Below are positions 1-11,178 of a stretch of 64,000 nt of DNA, in pieces. How positions within the stretch are numbered: the stretch's first letter is position 1; the number at the start of each line of letters is the position of its first letter. The notes under the pieces are model-generated. The model ran no database searches, was not told the origin of the DNA, and saw nothing but the letters and a program-made list of their open reading frames with translations. The position numbers and the translations under genes are program-made. Source of the DNA: Megascapheus bottae (taxonomy: Eukaryota; Chordata; Mammalia; Rodentia; Geomyidae); assembly GCA_024803745.1 (NCBI GenBank), contig JANJXV010000014.1, positions 4,565,001-4,629,000 of the forward strand, given 5' to 3'.

Positions 1-211
1 CTGGCACTGGGGCTTTGTACTGCGGTTCTCAGCCCTCACTCAGCTAGCTCTCTACCCCTTAAGGGATGCCTCCAGTTCCAGCTTTCTGCTGCTTAACTGG
101 AGATAAGAGTCCAATGGATTTATCTGCCTAGGTTGACTTAAAACCCAGATCCTCAGATCTCTGCCTCCAGAGTAGCTAGGATTATAAGCATAAGTCACCA
201 GCTACCTCTGC
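1..211 (-). mobile_element. Old B1-Geo type dimeric SINE
   Basis: Diverged antisense copy cut by the window edge; recognisable by a 'gggctttgtactgcggttctcagcc'-like Geo part and a 'ctgcctccagagtagctagg' B1 part. Confidence 0.6.
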
Positions 212-1485
212 ATTTTTACTCAAATCTTTAACCCAAATCAAATTAACCCTTTAGACTATTTTAGCTAATCTCTTCCCAAATCAGATTAACCTTCAGACTA
301 TTTTCAGCTCTTTCAACCTCAATTTTTACCAATACATCAGCAATTTGTCTTATCAGACCAAAATGAGCAACTGTAAGGATTTGCATTTACTGCCACAAAA
401 CTCAAAAGCAGTTTCTTTCCCCATATTTTCTGTTGAATCCACTTGCTGAGCTTTTATCCACACCAATACATAGAAAGTGATACTGTCAAATGATTAATGA
501 CCATTACACTGTTCAGCTGCAAAGTGTATTATCTCACCTTGCTTGGTGGATCTGCAGCATTCACACAACTTCTCATTCTCTCTTTCAAATTATTTATTGG
601 CATATGCAGCTCATTCCTACTCCAACCCATCAGGAAATCCTCTGACCTTTACATTCACAATATAGCCACAAAAGAACTTCTCAACACTTCTAGCATTCAC
701 CCCTGCATAAGGCCCACAGTTTTTCTCACTGGAATTACTTTATTAGACTCCTTCAGAACTCCTTGTTTTTTTCATTCTTTTCCTTAACTGACTTTTAATA
801 TGTAAGTCAGAATAGTCTTTCCAAAGCACTGTTACATCACTTCCTTACCATTTTACTGAGAATGACAGTCATGGCCTTGCTATAATCTATCATGTTCTAT
901 GTGATCCTTTCTGCCTTTAACATTCTGATCTCATTCCCATCTCACATCATCTGCTACTGCTGTTCTCCTCACTCACTTCGCTCCATTTATACTTGCCCTG
1001 TGCTGCACCATCAAGGCCTCTTCATTTGCACTTCCTTGAACGGATACCTTCATGGTTCACCTTGCTATTTCCTCGGGATCTTTATATTATCTCCTCAAGA
1101 AGACCATGACACCTTTTATATAAAATCACAAATGATGTCAAATTGCCAACAACTCCTATAGTTTCCTATCCTTTTTCTCTAAAGCAGTTTTCACTATGTT
1201 TGCCTTAAAACTAGAGTGCCTACATAGTAAGTGAGAGGTCCTGAATTCAAACTTCAGTACATGAAAAACAAACTTATCTATCTTTTTTCACTATTGCATC
1301 CTCCAGATTTAAAATAGTGCCTGACACATAGGGCTCAATTCAGATTGAACTGAATGTTCAAGTTGAATGAACTGAAAATGGTCAATTAGTAACAATAGAT
1401 CTCCTTTAAATAGAGAAGTAACAACACACTTCCTCTATTAAGATCTTTTACAAAATTCCCAGAACAGCTGAAATGTCACATACAC

Positions 1486-1488
<3 letters not shown>

Positions 1489-1524
<36 letters not shown>
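1489..1524. repeat. (CA)n microsatellite
   Basis: About 18 perfect CA units. Confidence 0.98.
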
Positions 1525-1528
<4 letters not shown>

Positions 1529-1661
1529 ATAGTGAATACACCTCAATTTCATAGACCTTAAATTCATGTCTCTTCACTCAATACAGAACTAGTATACACA
1601 AATAGTGTAAGTCAAGCCATAAACATACATAATTAGGATGACTTTTAAAAATCTGTGGTTT

Positions 1662-3050
1662 ATCGAGGTAAAAGCAGATACACTAAAATGTTTACAAGAA
1701 AGAACAGGAGATACACTAGGTCTCCTTGGCACAGGTGGAAACTTTCTCAATAAAGACCCAGAAACAACAAATCAAAGGCAGTTTGGATAAGTGGGACTGT
1801 ATTAAACTGCAGAGCTTCTGTATGGCAAAGGACATAGCTAGCAAACTATACAGAAAGCCCACAGAGTGGAAGAAGATCTTCACTAACCAGACAACAGACA
1901 TATCTAAAATATAACAACAACTCAAAAAATTGAATCACTCTAAAACTAATCTCCAAAGAAACGACCATCCCATTAAAAGATGGTCCAAAGACTCTTCTCT
2001 GAAGTCTTCTCTGAAGAAGAAATAAGAATGCTCTATAGACACATGGAGAAATGCTCAACATCTCTGGCCATAAAAGAAATGCAAATCAAAACAATTCTGA
2101 GATTCCACCTCACTCCAGTTAGAATGGCCATAATCAAAAAATCTAATAACAATAGATGCTGGCAGGGATTCACTACTACACTGTTGGTGGGAGTGTAAAC
2201 TCATTCAATCAATATGGAAAGCAGTATGGTGGTTCCTCAAAAGACTAAACATAGAGCTCCCCTATGACCCAGAAATTCCACTCCTTGGCATTTACCCAAT
2301 CGTCCAGAAACAAGGACATACTAAATCCACTAGCACAACGATGTTCACTGCAGCATTATTTACCATAGCGAAGATATGGAACCAACCTAAATGCCCCTCA
2401 GTTGATGATTGGATCAACAAGATGTGGTATTTATACACAATGGAATTCTATGCTGCCATCAGAAAGAACAACATCGCCCATTTGTAAGGAAATGGAAAGA
2501 CAGAAAAAAATCATAAGTGAAGTAAGCCAGAATCAAAAGAACATAGGCTTAATGGTTTCCCTCATATGTCACAGTATAAACCTTGGACTCTCCTAGCAGA
2601 GGTTTACAATAGGGCAAAACCTAGATACATAAGGCCATATAGGATGAGGCTAAATGAAAGGACCTCCAAGATATAGAAACAAGAGCCACATAAGGTGTGA
2701 TTGTTGTTCTTAATGTACTATGTTATTTCTCATCTTTTTGTCCCTTGGTTAGCTCATACAGTATCTTACCTTGTTATCTGATATGTATATGTGTTTATGT
2801 GTTTGTTTATTTGAAATAGGATATTGAAGGGGGAAAACAAGATGAGGACAGGGGGTAGAGGAGGGAAATGGGGACAAAAACATGAGAAGGGGTAGCAATG
2901 ATTGTTAAGTAATGCACCTTCTATCTGACAAATATAATGTAACCCTTCTATTAATTAAAATTTAAAAAGAAATGTGCTCATTGCCTTACATATATAACTG
3001 TATATATGTATATCATCCTGACAATAAAATTAAATTTAAAAAGAAAAAAA
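1662..3050 (+). mobile_element. 5'-truncated LINE-1, ORF2 C-terminus and 3' end
   Basis: The longest L1 piece in the window. It contains broken ORF2 frames (for example NKMWYL/MEFYAA-type residues near 2400-2480, disrupted by frameshifts and stops) and the 3' untranslated tail ending in ATTAAAATTTAAAAA. The word ATCTGTGGTTT at 1651 recurs in variant form at 3051 and again at 3301, consistent with target-site duplications. Not coding-competent. Confidence 0.9.
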
Positions 3051-3061
3051 TATCTGTGATT

Positions 3062-3293
3062 TAGCTGGGAGCCAGTGGTTTACTCCTGTAATCCTAGCTA
3101 CTCAGAAGGCTGACATCTGAGGATTGCAGTTCAAAGCCAGCTCCAGCATCGAAGTCTGTGAGACTCTAATCTCCAATTAACCACCAGAAAACTGGAAGTG
3201 GCACTGTGGCTCAAGTGGTAGAGTGCTTGCCTTGAGCTGAAGAGGTCAAGGGCAGTGCCCAGGCCTATAGTTCAAATCCCATGACTGACAAAA
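3062..3293 (+). mobile_element. B1-Geo dimeric SINE
   Basis: 7SL/B1-like left half ('cctgtaatcctagctactca') followed by the Geo right half ('gtggctcaagtggtagagtg') and an A-rich tail. Confidence 0.85.
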
Positions 3294-3311
3294 AAAATAT
3301 ATCTGTGGTTT

Positions 3312-3468
3312 TAGCCAGGTGCCGGTGGCTCTGACCTATAATTCTATTTTACTCAGGAGGCTGAGATCTGAGGATCACAGTTTAAATCCAGCCCAGGCAC
3401 TAAAGTCAGTGCCAGGCCCAGAGGCCAGGCCCAGAGGTCAAGCTCCATGACCCCCACCCCAAAAAAAT
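3312..3468 (+). mobile_element. B1-Geo SINE with internal deletion
   Basis: The left half runs into the last third of the right half; the centre is missing and a short 'aggcccagaggcc' unit is duplicated. Confidence 0.75.
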
Positions 3469-3601
3469 CTGTTTTTTGTTTTTGTTGTTGTTTGGTTGGG
3501 TTTTTTTTTAACTTTTGGTAAAATGTTTATTTCTTTTTTGGTGGACTACAGCACCCCTTTGAAGACAGGATTAATTACCTTTTAATAAATAAGTAGTGTT
3601 T

Positions 3602-3940
3602 AGCTGGATGAGTGGCTATCCTCTGTAATCCTAGCTACTCAGGAGTCTGAGATCTGAGGATCAAGGTTCAAAGCCAGCCTAAGGTACAAAAGGACCTGAG
3701 AATCTTATCTCCAACTAATCACTGGAAAAAGAGAAGTGGGGTTTGACTCAATGATAGGGTAGTAGTCTTGAGCTGAAGAGTTCAGGGACAACGCCCAGGC
3801 CCCAGGGTAAGGTGGTAGCCTTGAGGTGAAGAACTCAGGGACACACCCAGGCAAGTTCAAGCCCCATGAGTTCAAGCCCTATGACCCACCCACACACACA
3901 CACACACACAAAAAAAAAACAAATAAATAAATAAAAATAA
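3602..3940 (+). mobile_element. B1-Geo SINE with duplicated 3' module
   Basis: Flanked by direct repeats ATAAATAAGTAGTGTTTA (about 3585-3602 and 3940-3957). The right half contains its 'gccttgagctgaagagctcaggg' segment twice and its 'agttcaagcccc' segment twice, followed by CA and A-rich tail. Confidence 0.85.
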
Positions 3941-5183
3941 ATAAATAAGTAGTGTTTAAAGAAATTTTTCTGGATAAAAAGTTAAGTTTGAGAACAATCT
4001 TGTATTATATTTTTTCACTATTAAAGATACTAATTTTGTCTTTCTTTTTACAAAAAATAGTTCTATTTTTTATTTATTCAAATTTTAGATACGAATATAT
4101 CAGAATATATATCTTCAATCTTTATCAAATATTTATATTTATATATATCTGACTTTATCCATTCCAATTAAACACATGGATGACCTGATCAAATTCCGTA
4201 AACAACTGATTGAGGCTTGATAATTAGCATATTCAACATAACTTATACTTAGAAAACATACTTATATTTCAAATTTCTGGAGGTTTTTTTTTCTTCTAAT
4301 ACTCATATTTACAGAGCAAGATCCAAAACAACAGCAGCTGCTGTGCAACTATGGCAATGTTGACTACACTGAATTGTATGACAGTGCAAATGCAAAATGT
4401 AGGAAGTGCAAATTGTAGGAAACGCAAATTCAGCAATCCAATGGGAGTTTATATGGTACAATGTGCAAAAACATCTATGCTGTTTTAAAAATCAAATCAG
4501 TGCCAAAAACAGCCTGGAATTACCTATTTTGTGAAGTAGTGCAACACTATATCCAGTTTTCCTGCTCTTTTTTCCTCCTACTCCTGCAGAATACAGCAGG
4601 ATAAAACTAATTATCAAATAAGAAGCATAGCAGCAGTACACCATACGTAGGAATAACTGCTAAATATTATTACCCATTTACTTAAACATTATTGTTCACA
4701 GAACATTGTTTTTATGACAACAATATAATTTTGAAAAATGCAAAATAATCATGGAAGGATCATTTGTGTATTGTACATGACTTATAATTTGAAACTTGAA
4801 AAAAAATCACGAGTGAAATTAGTGTTAAAGGATTGCCTTTCACATTCTTTAATCACCTCTGAGCCATGTTGATGCAAAATTCTCAGTTACGTTTGTCTTA
4901 CATTAAAAAATGAAGAATGACCAGCACTAGTGAAATGTTGGGAGCTGAAATAATGATTTCTAAAATCAAGTTTTGGTCAATATTACATAAAAGGAAACAT
5001 ATGGCACTTCTGGCTTAAAGGAAGTTAATGAATTATTAGGAAGCTCCTAACTGTTACACAATTGCCACAGCTCTTATTCATGAATTATCAAATACAAATA
5101 ATAAAGGACCATTATTTTTACCATTTCAGAGACACTTTTAAATAAGAATTGATGACCCTCACAGAAGCACTGAGATAGAATAA

Positions 5184-6120
5184 ATGAACAAACACATCAA
5201 AACAACTCTAAGATTCCACCTCACTCTGGTTAGAATGGCCAGGATGAAGAAAACTAATAACAACAGATGCTGGAGGGAATGTGGCCAGAAGAGATCACTA
5301 CTACACTCACTGTTGGTGGGAGTGCAAACTTGTTCAACCACTATGGAAAGCAGAATGGCAGTTCCTCAAAAGACTAAACATAGAGCTCCCCTATGACCCA
5401 GCAAATCCACTACTTGGCATTTATCCAACCATCCAGAAACAAGGGCATACTAAATCCACTAGCACAACAATGTTCATTGCAGCATTATTCACCATAGCAA
5501 AGATATGGAACCAACCCAGATGTCCCTCAGTTGATAATTGGATCAACAAGATGTGGTATTTATACACAATGGAATTCTATGCTGCTGTCAGAAAGAACGA
5601 CACTGCCCCATTTGTAAGGAAATGGAAAGACAGAAAAAATCATATTAAGTGAAGTAAGCCAGACTCAAAGGAACATAGGCCCAACAGTCTCCCTCATTTG
5701 TCATAATCAGTAGAAACCTTGGGCTCTCCTAGCGGAGATTCACAATAGAACAAAATCTAGAGACATTAGGCCAAACAGTATGACACTAAATGTAAGGCCC
5801 TCCAGGAGAAGGAAACAAAAGCCATATAATGAGTGACTGTTGTCCTTAATGTACTATGTTATCGCTCATCTCTTTTGCCATTCCTCGGTTATCTCATACT
5901 GTTACAATATTTCACCTTGTTATCTGATATATTTTATATGTGCTTAATTGGTTATTTGAAATTGGATAGGGAAGGGAGGGAATCAAGATAAGAGGGGGAA
6001 TGGGGACCAAGACATGAGACATGAGAAAGGGTATCAATGTTTGTGAAGTTATGCATCTTCTATCTGGTTAATATAATGTAACCCTTCTATTAATCACAAT
6101 AAAAAAATATTTAAAAATTA
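5184..6120 (+). mobile_element. 5'-truncated LINE-1 3' end
   Basis: Begins in the last part of ORF2 and runs to the A-rich end. The 123-residue ORF at 5281-5652 shows ORF2 C-terminal residues (WYLYTMEFYAAVRKND, FVRKWKDRK); a stop or frameshift separates it from the upstream 70-residue frame. Non-functional relic. Confidence 0.92.
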
Positions 6121-6856
6121 AAAAAAATCTTCAGTTAAATACAGAAGAGCAATAACATAATAAACTCCCAATGGGCAAATGAAAAATCCTTTACTGGCCC
6201 TATCTTCTGATTTGGCATTTAGAAGTTAAGACAAGGAGTTTTGTGATGAGTGTTTTTGTGAATCTATTATTAGATAACTCATGATTGTATTTCCTTATGA
6301 TCAACCCGATTTTGCCTACTACATATTGAATATCAATAATTAGAAATAAAGAGTATGTTTGCAAAAAAAAGAATAAAGGAACAAGAAGTTATTTTTCAAA
6401 TATTCACATCCAGCCACTTAAGTTACAGGGTCTGGAGCTCTGCTCAAAAATCACAAGCTATCAAAACCGTCTTCAGCTTATCTTCTACCTCGCCCTCCTA
6501 CACCCAATCTTCTGGGGCCTCTCTCCCGCTCGGAGGCCACGTCCTTTCCTCTCCAATGACAGCCAGGAGGCAGGTTGCTGTGTTCTCCTGGAATGATAGC
6601 ACATGGGACACGAGAGGAGAGGCAGCCCGACTCCATCACGGATCTCGTCCAGTGGGCTGTTTTTAGGCGGGCGCAGAGAAGGGACACGGGAGGGGCTCGG
6701 GTGAATTCTGGGGGTGCGTCCCTGATGGCCGACACCCCTGACATCCACCTCTACTTATAACCTAGGTCTCCGCCCGCCGCGGCCCGCTGACAGAACACCT
6801 CGGTTCCTTCCCCTGCCGAAATAAAGGAGATGTCTGCTTCAACTCCCAGGACTTAC

Positions 6857-6889
6857 CTGCCGGGTCATAAGAGATTTGATTTTCTGCAT
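6857..6889 (-). CDS. VPS50: VPS50 first coding exon (partial gene)
   Basis: Read on the minus strand, an ATG at 6889 opens 11 codons, MQKIKSLMTRQ, ending in CAG followed by a perfect GTAAGT donor (intron starts at 6856). This is the N-terminus I know for VPS50 (syndetin, CCDC132), whose first coding exon is this short. VPS50 is the defining subunit of the EARP tethering complex with VPS51, VPS52 and VPS53, acting in recycling of cargo from endosomes. The position fits: in mammals VPS50 and HEPACAM2 are divergent neighbours. Exon 2 would lie at lower coordinates on the minus strand; I did not find it in 1-6856, so it is probably outside the window. The identification rests on 11 residues plus splice phase, promoter and synteny, which together are strong. 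Confidence 0.93.
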
Positions 6890-7028
6890 GTTGAAACGTT
6901 GTAAAGATTGTTCTACAACAAAAAAAGGTAACAAATCACACCGGATCACCAGGCAGCTGGCCCCAACACAAGGAAGCCATAGTGGGTGGTCACGTGGAGC
7001 CGCCGACTGGGGTCAGCCCGCCTATCAC

Positions 7029-7052
7029 TGAGCATGCTGGGAAATGTTGTCT
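7029..7052 (-). promoter_or_regulatory. ZNF143/Staf-type binding motif
   Basis: On the minus strand the sequence contains ACAACATTTCCCAGCATGC, a near-perfect match to the ACTACAATTCCCAGCATGC-type motif bound by ZNF143 at many housekeeping promoters. It lies about 140 bases upstream of the VPS50 start codon. Confidence 0.7.
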
Positions 7053-7089
7053 TCTGGCAGCTGTGGCAGTGGAAGTGAGGAAGCCCTAG

Positions 7090-7115
7090 TACTACATTTC
7101 CCGAAAAGCATCGCG
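7090..7115 (+). promoter_or_regulatory. Second ZNF143/Staf-type motif
   Basis: The plus strand reads ACTACATTTCCCGAAAAGC followed by ATCGCG, matching the 5' half of the ZNF143 motif exactly and the 3' half loosely. It faces opposite to the motif at 7029-7052, making an inverted pair about 40 bases apart. Confidence 0.6.
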
Positions 7116-7129
7116 GCGGCAGTAAATCT

Positions 7130-7136
7130 GATTGGT
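7130..7136 (-). promoter_or_regulatory. CCAAT box (NF-Y type)
   Basis: GATTGGT on the plus strand is ACCAATC on the minus strand, about 240 bases upstream of the VPS50 ATG and just upstream of the ZNF143 motifs in the transcription direction. The context supports a functional CCAAT box, but the motif is short. Confidence 0.5.
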
Positions 7137-7239
7137 CCGAACGACTCAGATGACTGGCGAGGCTTAAGGTAAAAGCTTGTTCTTGGTAGCTGCGTTTCTG
7201 CCAGGCTGAAACAAATCCTAGGTGAAGCGGGCATTGAGT

Positions 7240-7264
7240 TAAGAAAAAAAAAAAAAAAAAAAAA
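7240..7264. repeat. Poly(A) tract
   Basis: About 22 consecutive A residues bordering the VPS50 promoter island, without a recognisable SINE or L1 in front of it. Confidence 0.9.
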
Positions 7265-8883
7265 AGCTAAGCACTGGCGAGAATAATTAACATGAATTAT
7301 TACACTCTAGGCATGTGGTGGAGGAAACCCCACGTGGTCTACAGAGGTGAGACTGTAGATCCCAATGAACGTTAGAGCCAGGCACTGACACCCCAGTGGC
7401 TCAGGGTTTGGCCTGAGGGAAGTGTGCAGGTTGCCTGTATGGAGGCTGATCCAGGTCAAGACTATACTTTCTGGCTCTTCTATCTCAGCAAATGCCCTAA
7501 AATCAAAGGATTTCTGTTGACACACACGCACACGCACATCATTTTACTACCTGTGTAAAAAGACAAGTGAAGACAGAAAATATGACAATAATCATGAGTG
7601 CACATGTCTCTTTAAAATCCTATTTCCAAGCCTAAGCAGTTAGGTTGGAGAAAGCAATAGGGGAAACTTTGGAGGCTCAAAGCTCTTGCAAAAGAAGTTA
7701 TGAGAAAAAGTTATGAGAAAATTTTTAAAGAGTAAACCCAAAACGAATCATAACTTTGTTATTAAGTGCTTATAATAAGTGAGGCAATCTACTGATAGCT
7801 TTACATATATGATCTCCAAGTGTCCTTGGAAATATTAAAAATCCATCTTGGAAATACACACACAACTACATAGTCATAAAAACTTATGACTCTATGGGCA
7901 GACATAATGTTTTATTACATAGATTATTATGTATTTATGGCATACAAACCCTCAGCCTAATTTTGATTATGTTCTAAAATCTAAGTGCCAGTAATTGTAG
8001 ATAGAGATTCCCTTCTTGAATACCTGTTTGTTAAACATATCATTTGAAATATGATGTAAAAATCAATGTTAATAAATTCTTTAATTAAAAAAAATCCATC
8101 TTAAAAAATGAGGTTGCAGGTGTGGAACCATTTTTTAAAACTCATGGCAGATGTAAGCAGCCACTGTAAAACTATTGAGATGTTCTAACAAAATGTTTCA
8201 TGTACTGAAAACTGATTCCTAAAGCAAGACACCAAGACTTCTTAAAGTTGCATTTATTTTCACAGTTAGTAGAAAAACATAACACAGACAGATGATGTCA
8301 AAAACAGGATTTAGGACAAATAAGGGCATAGCTTCATAACATATATTTAACAATAGAATGAGAAGTGGTCGAAGTTGGTAACAAAAATAGTAAATGTAAT
8401 TTATAAATGACAAATTGTAAGGACTGTTTAGAGGTTTAGAGCTTAGAGACTTTTCAATTGAAAGATAATGTTTTCTCAGGCACTCATTTGTTAAATTTTA
8501 CAAAAGAGGTTGCAATATTTGACCAAAGATTTTGTTATCATAAATGAGATAAGTGAATGTCATTTGTAAATTGTACAGCAGTATTTTGTTATGAGGTATT
8601 GCTAGTTATAACTGACCATGCCTTTGCTCCTTCAGAGCCACTTGTACATATTCCTTCTCTCACTGCCATTCTGCTTAGCAATTCTTATTGAGGTTACATG
8701 TTTACTTATACAATTCTTGGACTATTTCTTTTATTTCTCCATTATTAGGGCAGTTCTAATTTACATCCTTCTTTACTTAATTTAATCTTAATTTTAAGCT
8801 AATCTTTGTGTGCCTTCAGTATTTAGAATTCTGAATGCACCAAAAGAAACTGTCAACCATACCCCTATGTAAAATTAAATCCT

Positions 8884-8966
8884 GGGGCTGGGACATAGCT
8901 CAGTGGGAAAGCACTTGCATAGCAAGTGCAACATCATAGATTCGATCCCCAGTACCAAATACAAAA
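8884..8966 (+). mobile_element. ID element (tRNA-Ala-derived monomer)
   Basis: Single ID unit: 'ggggctgggacatagctcag' with A box, 'ttcgatccccagtacc' B box and short A-rich tail. It is a SINE rather than a tRNA gene because it lacks an acceptor stem match and ends in an A tail. Confidence 0.85.
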
Positions 8967-9986
8967 AAATGAATAAATTCCATTCAATAAATGTTTGTTG
9001 ATTGTTAGGCATGTGGCAATGCTATCTTAAGTACTTTTATATTAGTAGAGCATGGTTGTGGTCTTCAAGTAATATTATATTTTAGGAATGGACACACTCT
9101 AATGCTTCTAAAAGCTCACTATTCAATGTTGCTACTGTTATCATTATTATTCACCTCTTACAGAAAAGAGAAAGTTTATTTAAGATTTAGGGGCCACACA
9201 TTTTATTAAACCTTGATCTAGGACTGGAATATAGATTCTAGGTTGAATTTAGATGCCATTCAGTTTTCTCTCACACATACTCAAATACACAAAGTTGGGG
9301 CTAATTTAAAATGATTTTCAGTTTTCAACCAAGTTATTGATTTCCTACTAACCAAATTTGAAAAAATGAATATGTGCCACATCTATTAGACACGAAAAAT
9401 CAAAGAATGCACTAAAATTTTGTTTTATTCTAGTAATCCATAGTGTAGTTTCTTAAAAACTGGAAAAGTGAATAACTTGAGCTCCTAATAGCTCAAAGGC
9501 TGAAATTATGATATTGAAAAACCCATAAATTCCTGCTATCTTCTAAGTATATCAACATACCATGACAATATATAAAATAATTAATCAGTATGTGGTGCAT
9601 TTTAGCTTGTTGAGTTCCTATAGAACTCAACAATATTTCATTTTGAGACATATATACATACATTTCTTTATATATACATACGTTTCTTTTATATTTTATT
9701 AGGAGTCCTGTTCGCAATAGTTTAGTGCAAAGTAGTGAAAATTGTGGATAGCCTGTCAAAAAGTCTTAAGAAAATCTTGCTGAGTGGCTCTTGCTTCATA
9801 TCAGTTTCAGTCTTACCTTCATATTTTGAACAGCAGAACTCAGTGACACTTCATTGATTAGATTTTGGATAGTAGATAAACTGCACTTTTTCTCTAGTAA
9901 CTGAAAAAGATGGTGCCTCTAGAAGATCCAATAAGAGATCAAATCGTACTGTTACTAATTAATTTCTTGTTTCCCAATAAAAATCA

Positions 9987-10243
9987 AAGCAGAGAGCTGG
10001 ATGCAGTGGCTCACACCTGTGATCCTAGCTACTCAGGGGGCTGAGATCTGAGGATCTTGGTTCAAAGCCAGACCAGGCACTAAAGTCTGTTAGACTCTTA
10101 TCTCCAATTAACCACCAGAAAACCTGAAGTGGCCCTGAGGCTCAAAGCGGTAAAGTAGTAGCTTTAAGCTGAAGAACACAGAGATAGTGACCAGGCCCAG
10201 AGTTCAATCCCCATGACCAACAACAACAAACCAAACCCAAAAA
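9987..10243 (+). mobile_element. B1-Geo dimeric SINE
   Basis: Full-length copy, tail rich in CAA and AAACC. It ends 135 bases before the CTCF motif. Confidence 0.88.
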
Positions 10244-10377
10244 GAGGTTTAGACCTTCCAGATGACATGACTACACTTCCCAAACTGATAGTAACCAGAA
10301 AACAGACACTTGCTGAAGGTCAAACCATGGTCTGAAGCTGTACCCTCAATTTGCAGTTGTATGTAGAAGACATAGAC

Positions 10378-10392
10378 CACTAGGGGGCAGCA
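10378..10392 (+). promoter_or_regulatory. CTCF core motif
   Basis: CCACTAGGGGGCAGC matches the CTCF consensus CCASYAGRKGGCRSY at every position. It is in unique sequence, 3.5 kb beyond the VPS50 start and 4.4 kb before HEPACAM2 exon 1, a logical place for an insulator or loop anchor between a broadly expressed gene and a tissue-restricted one. Binding is inferred from the motif only. Confidence 0.65.
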
Positions 10393-10602
10393 TTGCCGAC
10401 TTGACCACATAGTGTACAGTACACTAAGATAATTCTTTTTGTAAACTGTAATCCTTAAAAGGAATCTAATCAAAACAATAAGTAAATTATTTCTTTCCCT
10501 AATTCTTCTTAAGCTCAATTGTTTTATATCACACTTGTCCTTCAATGCTTTTGTCATTGCAAAATTCTCAAAGAATACATGAGACATACATCTGTGCCTA
10601 AA

Positions 10603-10912
10603 TGTGGCTCCCATCTGGAGTCCTAGCCACTTGGGAGAGTGGCAATGGGAGGATCAAGGTCTATGGCTAGCCACAGATGGAAAAGTTCACAAGACTTCAT
10701 TGCAACAGAAGGAATCTTGTGTGGTGACACAGGCCAGCAGCTACAAGAAGTGTAAAATAGATAAATAGCCCATGAGCCCACCCAGGACAGAACTGAAGCC
10801 CTATCTCAAAAGCAACTAGTAAAAAATAGAAGTCAGAAGTACAACTCAGAAATGGATCATATGCCTAACAAGCACAAGGTACTGAGTACAAATCCCAGTA
10901 CTGCTGAACACT
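10603..10912 (+). mobile_element. Old composite SINE (B1-like plus ID-like end)
   Basis: B1-like left portion with 'tcctagccacttgggagag' and an ID-like final portion near 10840-10905 ('aacaagcacaaggtactgag'). Diverged, so family assignment is approximate. Confidence 0.55.
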
Positions 10913-10965
10913 TGTATATCTATGTGTGTCTATGTATGCATATACACATCCATATCTATGTATAC

Positions 10966-10967
10966 AC

Positions 10968-11000
<33 letters not shown>

Positions 11001-11017
11001 TGTATGTATGTATGTAG
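10966..11017. repeat. (TATG)n microsatellite
   Basis: About twelve tandem TATG units. Confidence 0.97.
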
Positions 11018-11044
11018 AGTGAATATTTATGTATATTTTGGAAA

Positions 11045-11160
11045 TAGAGGCATGGCTCATGTGGTAGTGAAAGCCAACCATGATCAAAATAGCTGTGTGG
11101 AAATTCAAGGCTCTAAGTTCAAGTCTCAGCACCATAACAAAAAAAATAAATAAATAAATG
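11045..11160 (+). mobile_element. ID-like SINE remnant
   Basis: A box-like 'atggctcatgtggtagtg' and B box-like 'aagttcaagtctcagcacc' followed by an AAAT tail. Confidence 0.5.
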
Positions 11161-11178
11161 TTAATAAATGAATGGGAA

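Larger units (their letters stand above)
1..6856 (-). other. VPS50: VPS50 intron 1 (partial) with repeats
   Basis: This stretch lies downstream of the VPS50 exon 1 donor on the minus strand and has no recognisable exon. It holds a diverged SINE at the left edge, two L1 3' fragments, three dimeric SINEs and a CA repeat, annotated separately. The region 211-1480 contains only AT-rich unique sequence and a faint ID-like remnant near 1208-1263; 3960-5180 is AT-rich with nothing I can name. An ORF at 6355-6666 lies in the GC-rich flank and shows no family resemblance. Confidence 0.75.
6890..7215 (-). promoter_or_regulatory. VPS50: VPS50 5' UTR and CpG-rich promoter
   Basis: The segment directly upstream of the VPS50 start is GC- and CpG-rich compared with the AT-rich surroundings and carries motifs typical of housekeeping promoters: two ZNF143/Staf-type sites (7029-7052 and 7090-7115) and a CCAAT box read on the minus strand at 7131-7136. 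GC-rich sequence continues into intron 1 (about 6480-6800, with a GC-box-like stretch near 6770-6785). No TATA box is visible. The transcription start is not determined; a position around 7000-7120 is an inference from the motif placement. A run of A at 7240-7264 bounds the island. Confidence 0.8.

Noticed and set aside
5281..5652. 123-residue ORF as a gene
   Set aside because: It is the broken C-terminus of L1 ORF2 within a 5'-truncated copy; the same residues recur at 11168-11428 and 42937-43200.
6355..6666. 103-residue ORF on the plus strand
   Set aside because: It lies in the GC-rich flank of the VPS50 promoter, has overlapping ORFs on the other strand and no family resemblance; composition explains it.
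1..6856. VPS50 exon 2
   Set aside because: No minus-strand segment with splice sites resembling the next VPS50 residues was seen; presumed outside the window.
8884..8966. tRNA-Ala gene
   Set aside because: A and B boxes are present but the unit has an A-rich tail and no proper acceptor stem; it is an ID SINE.
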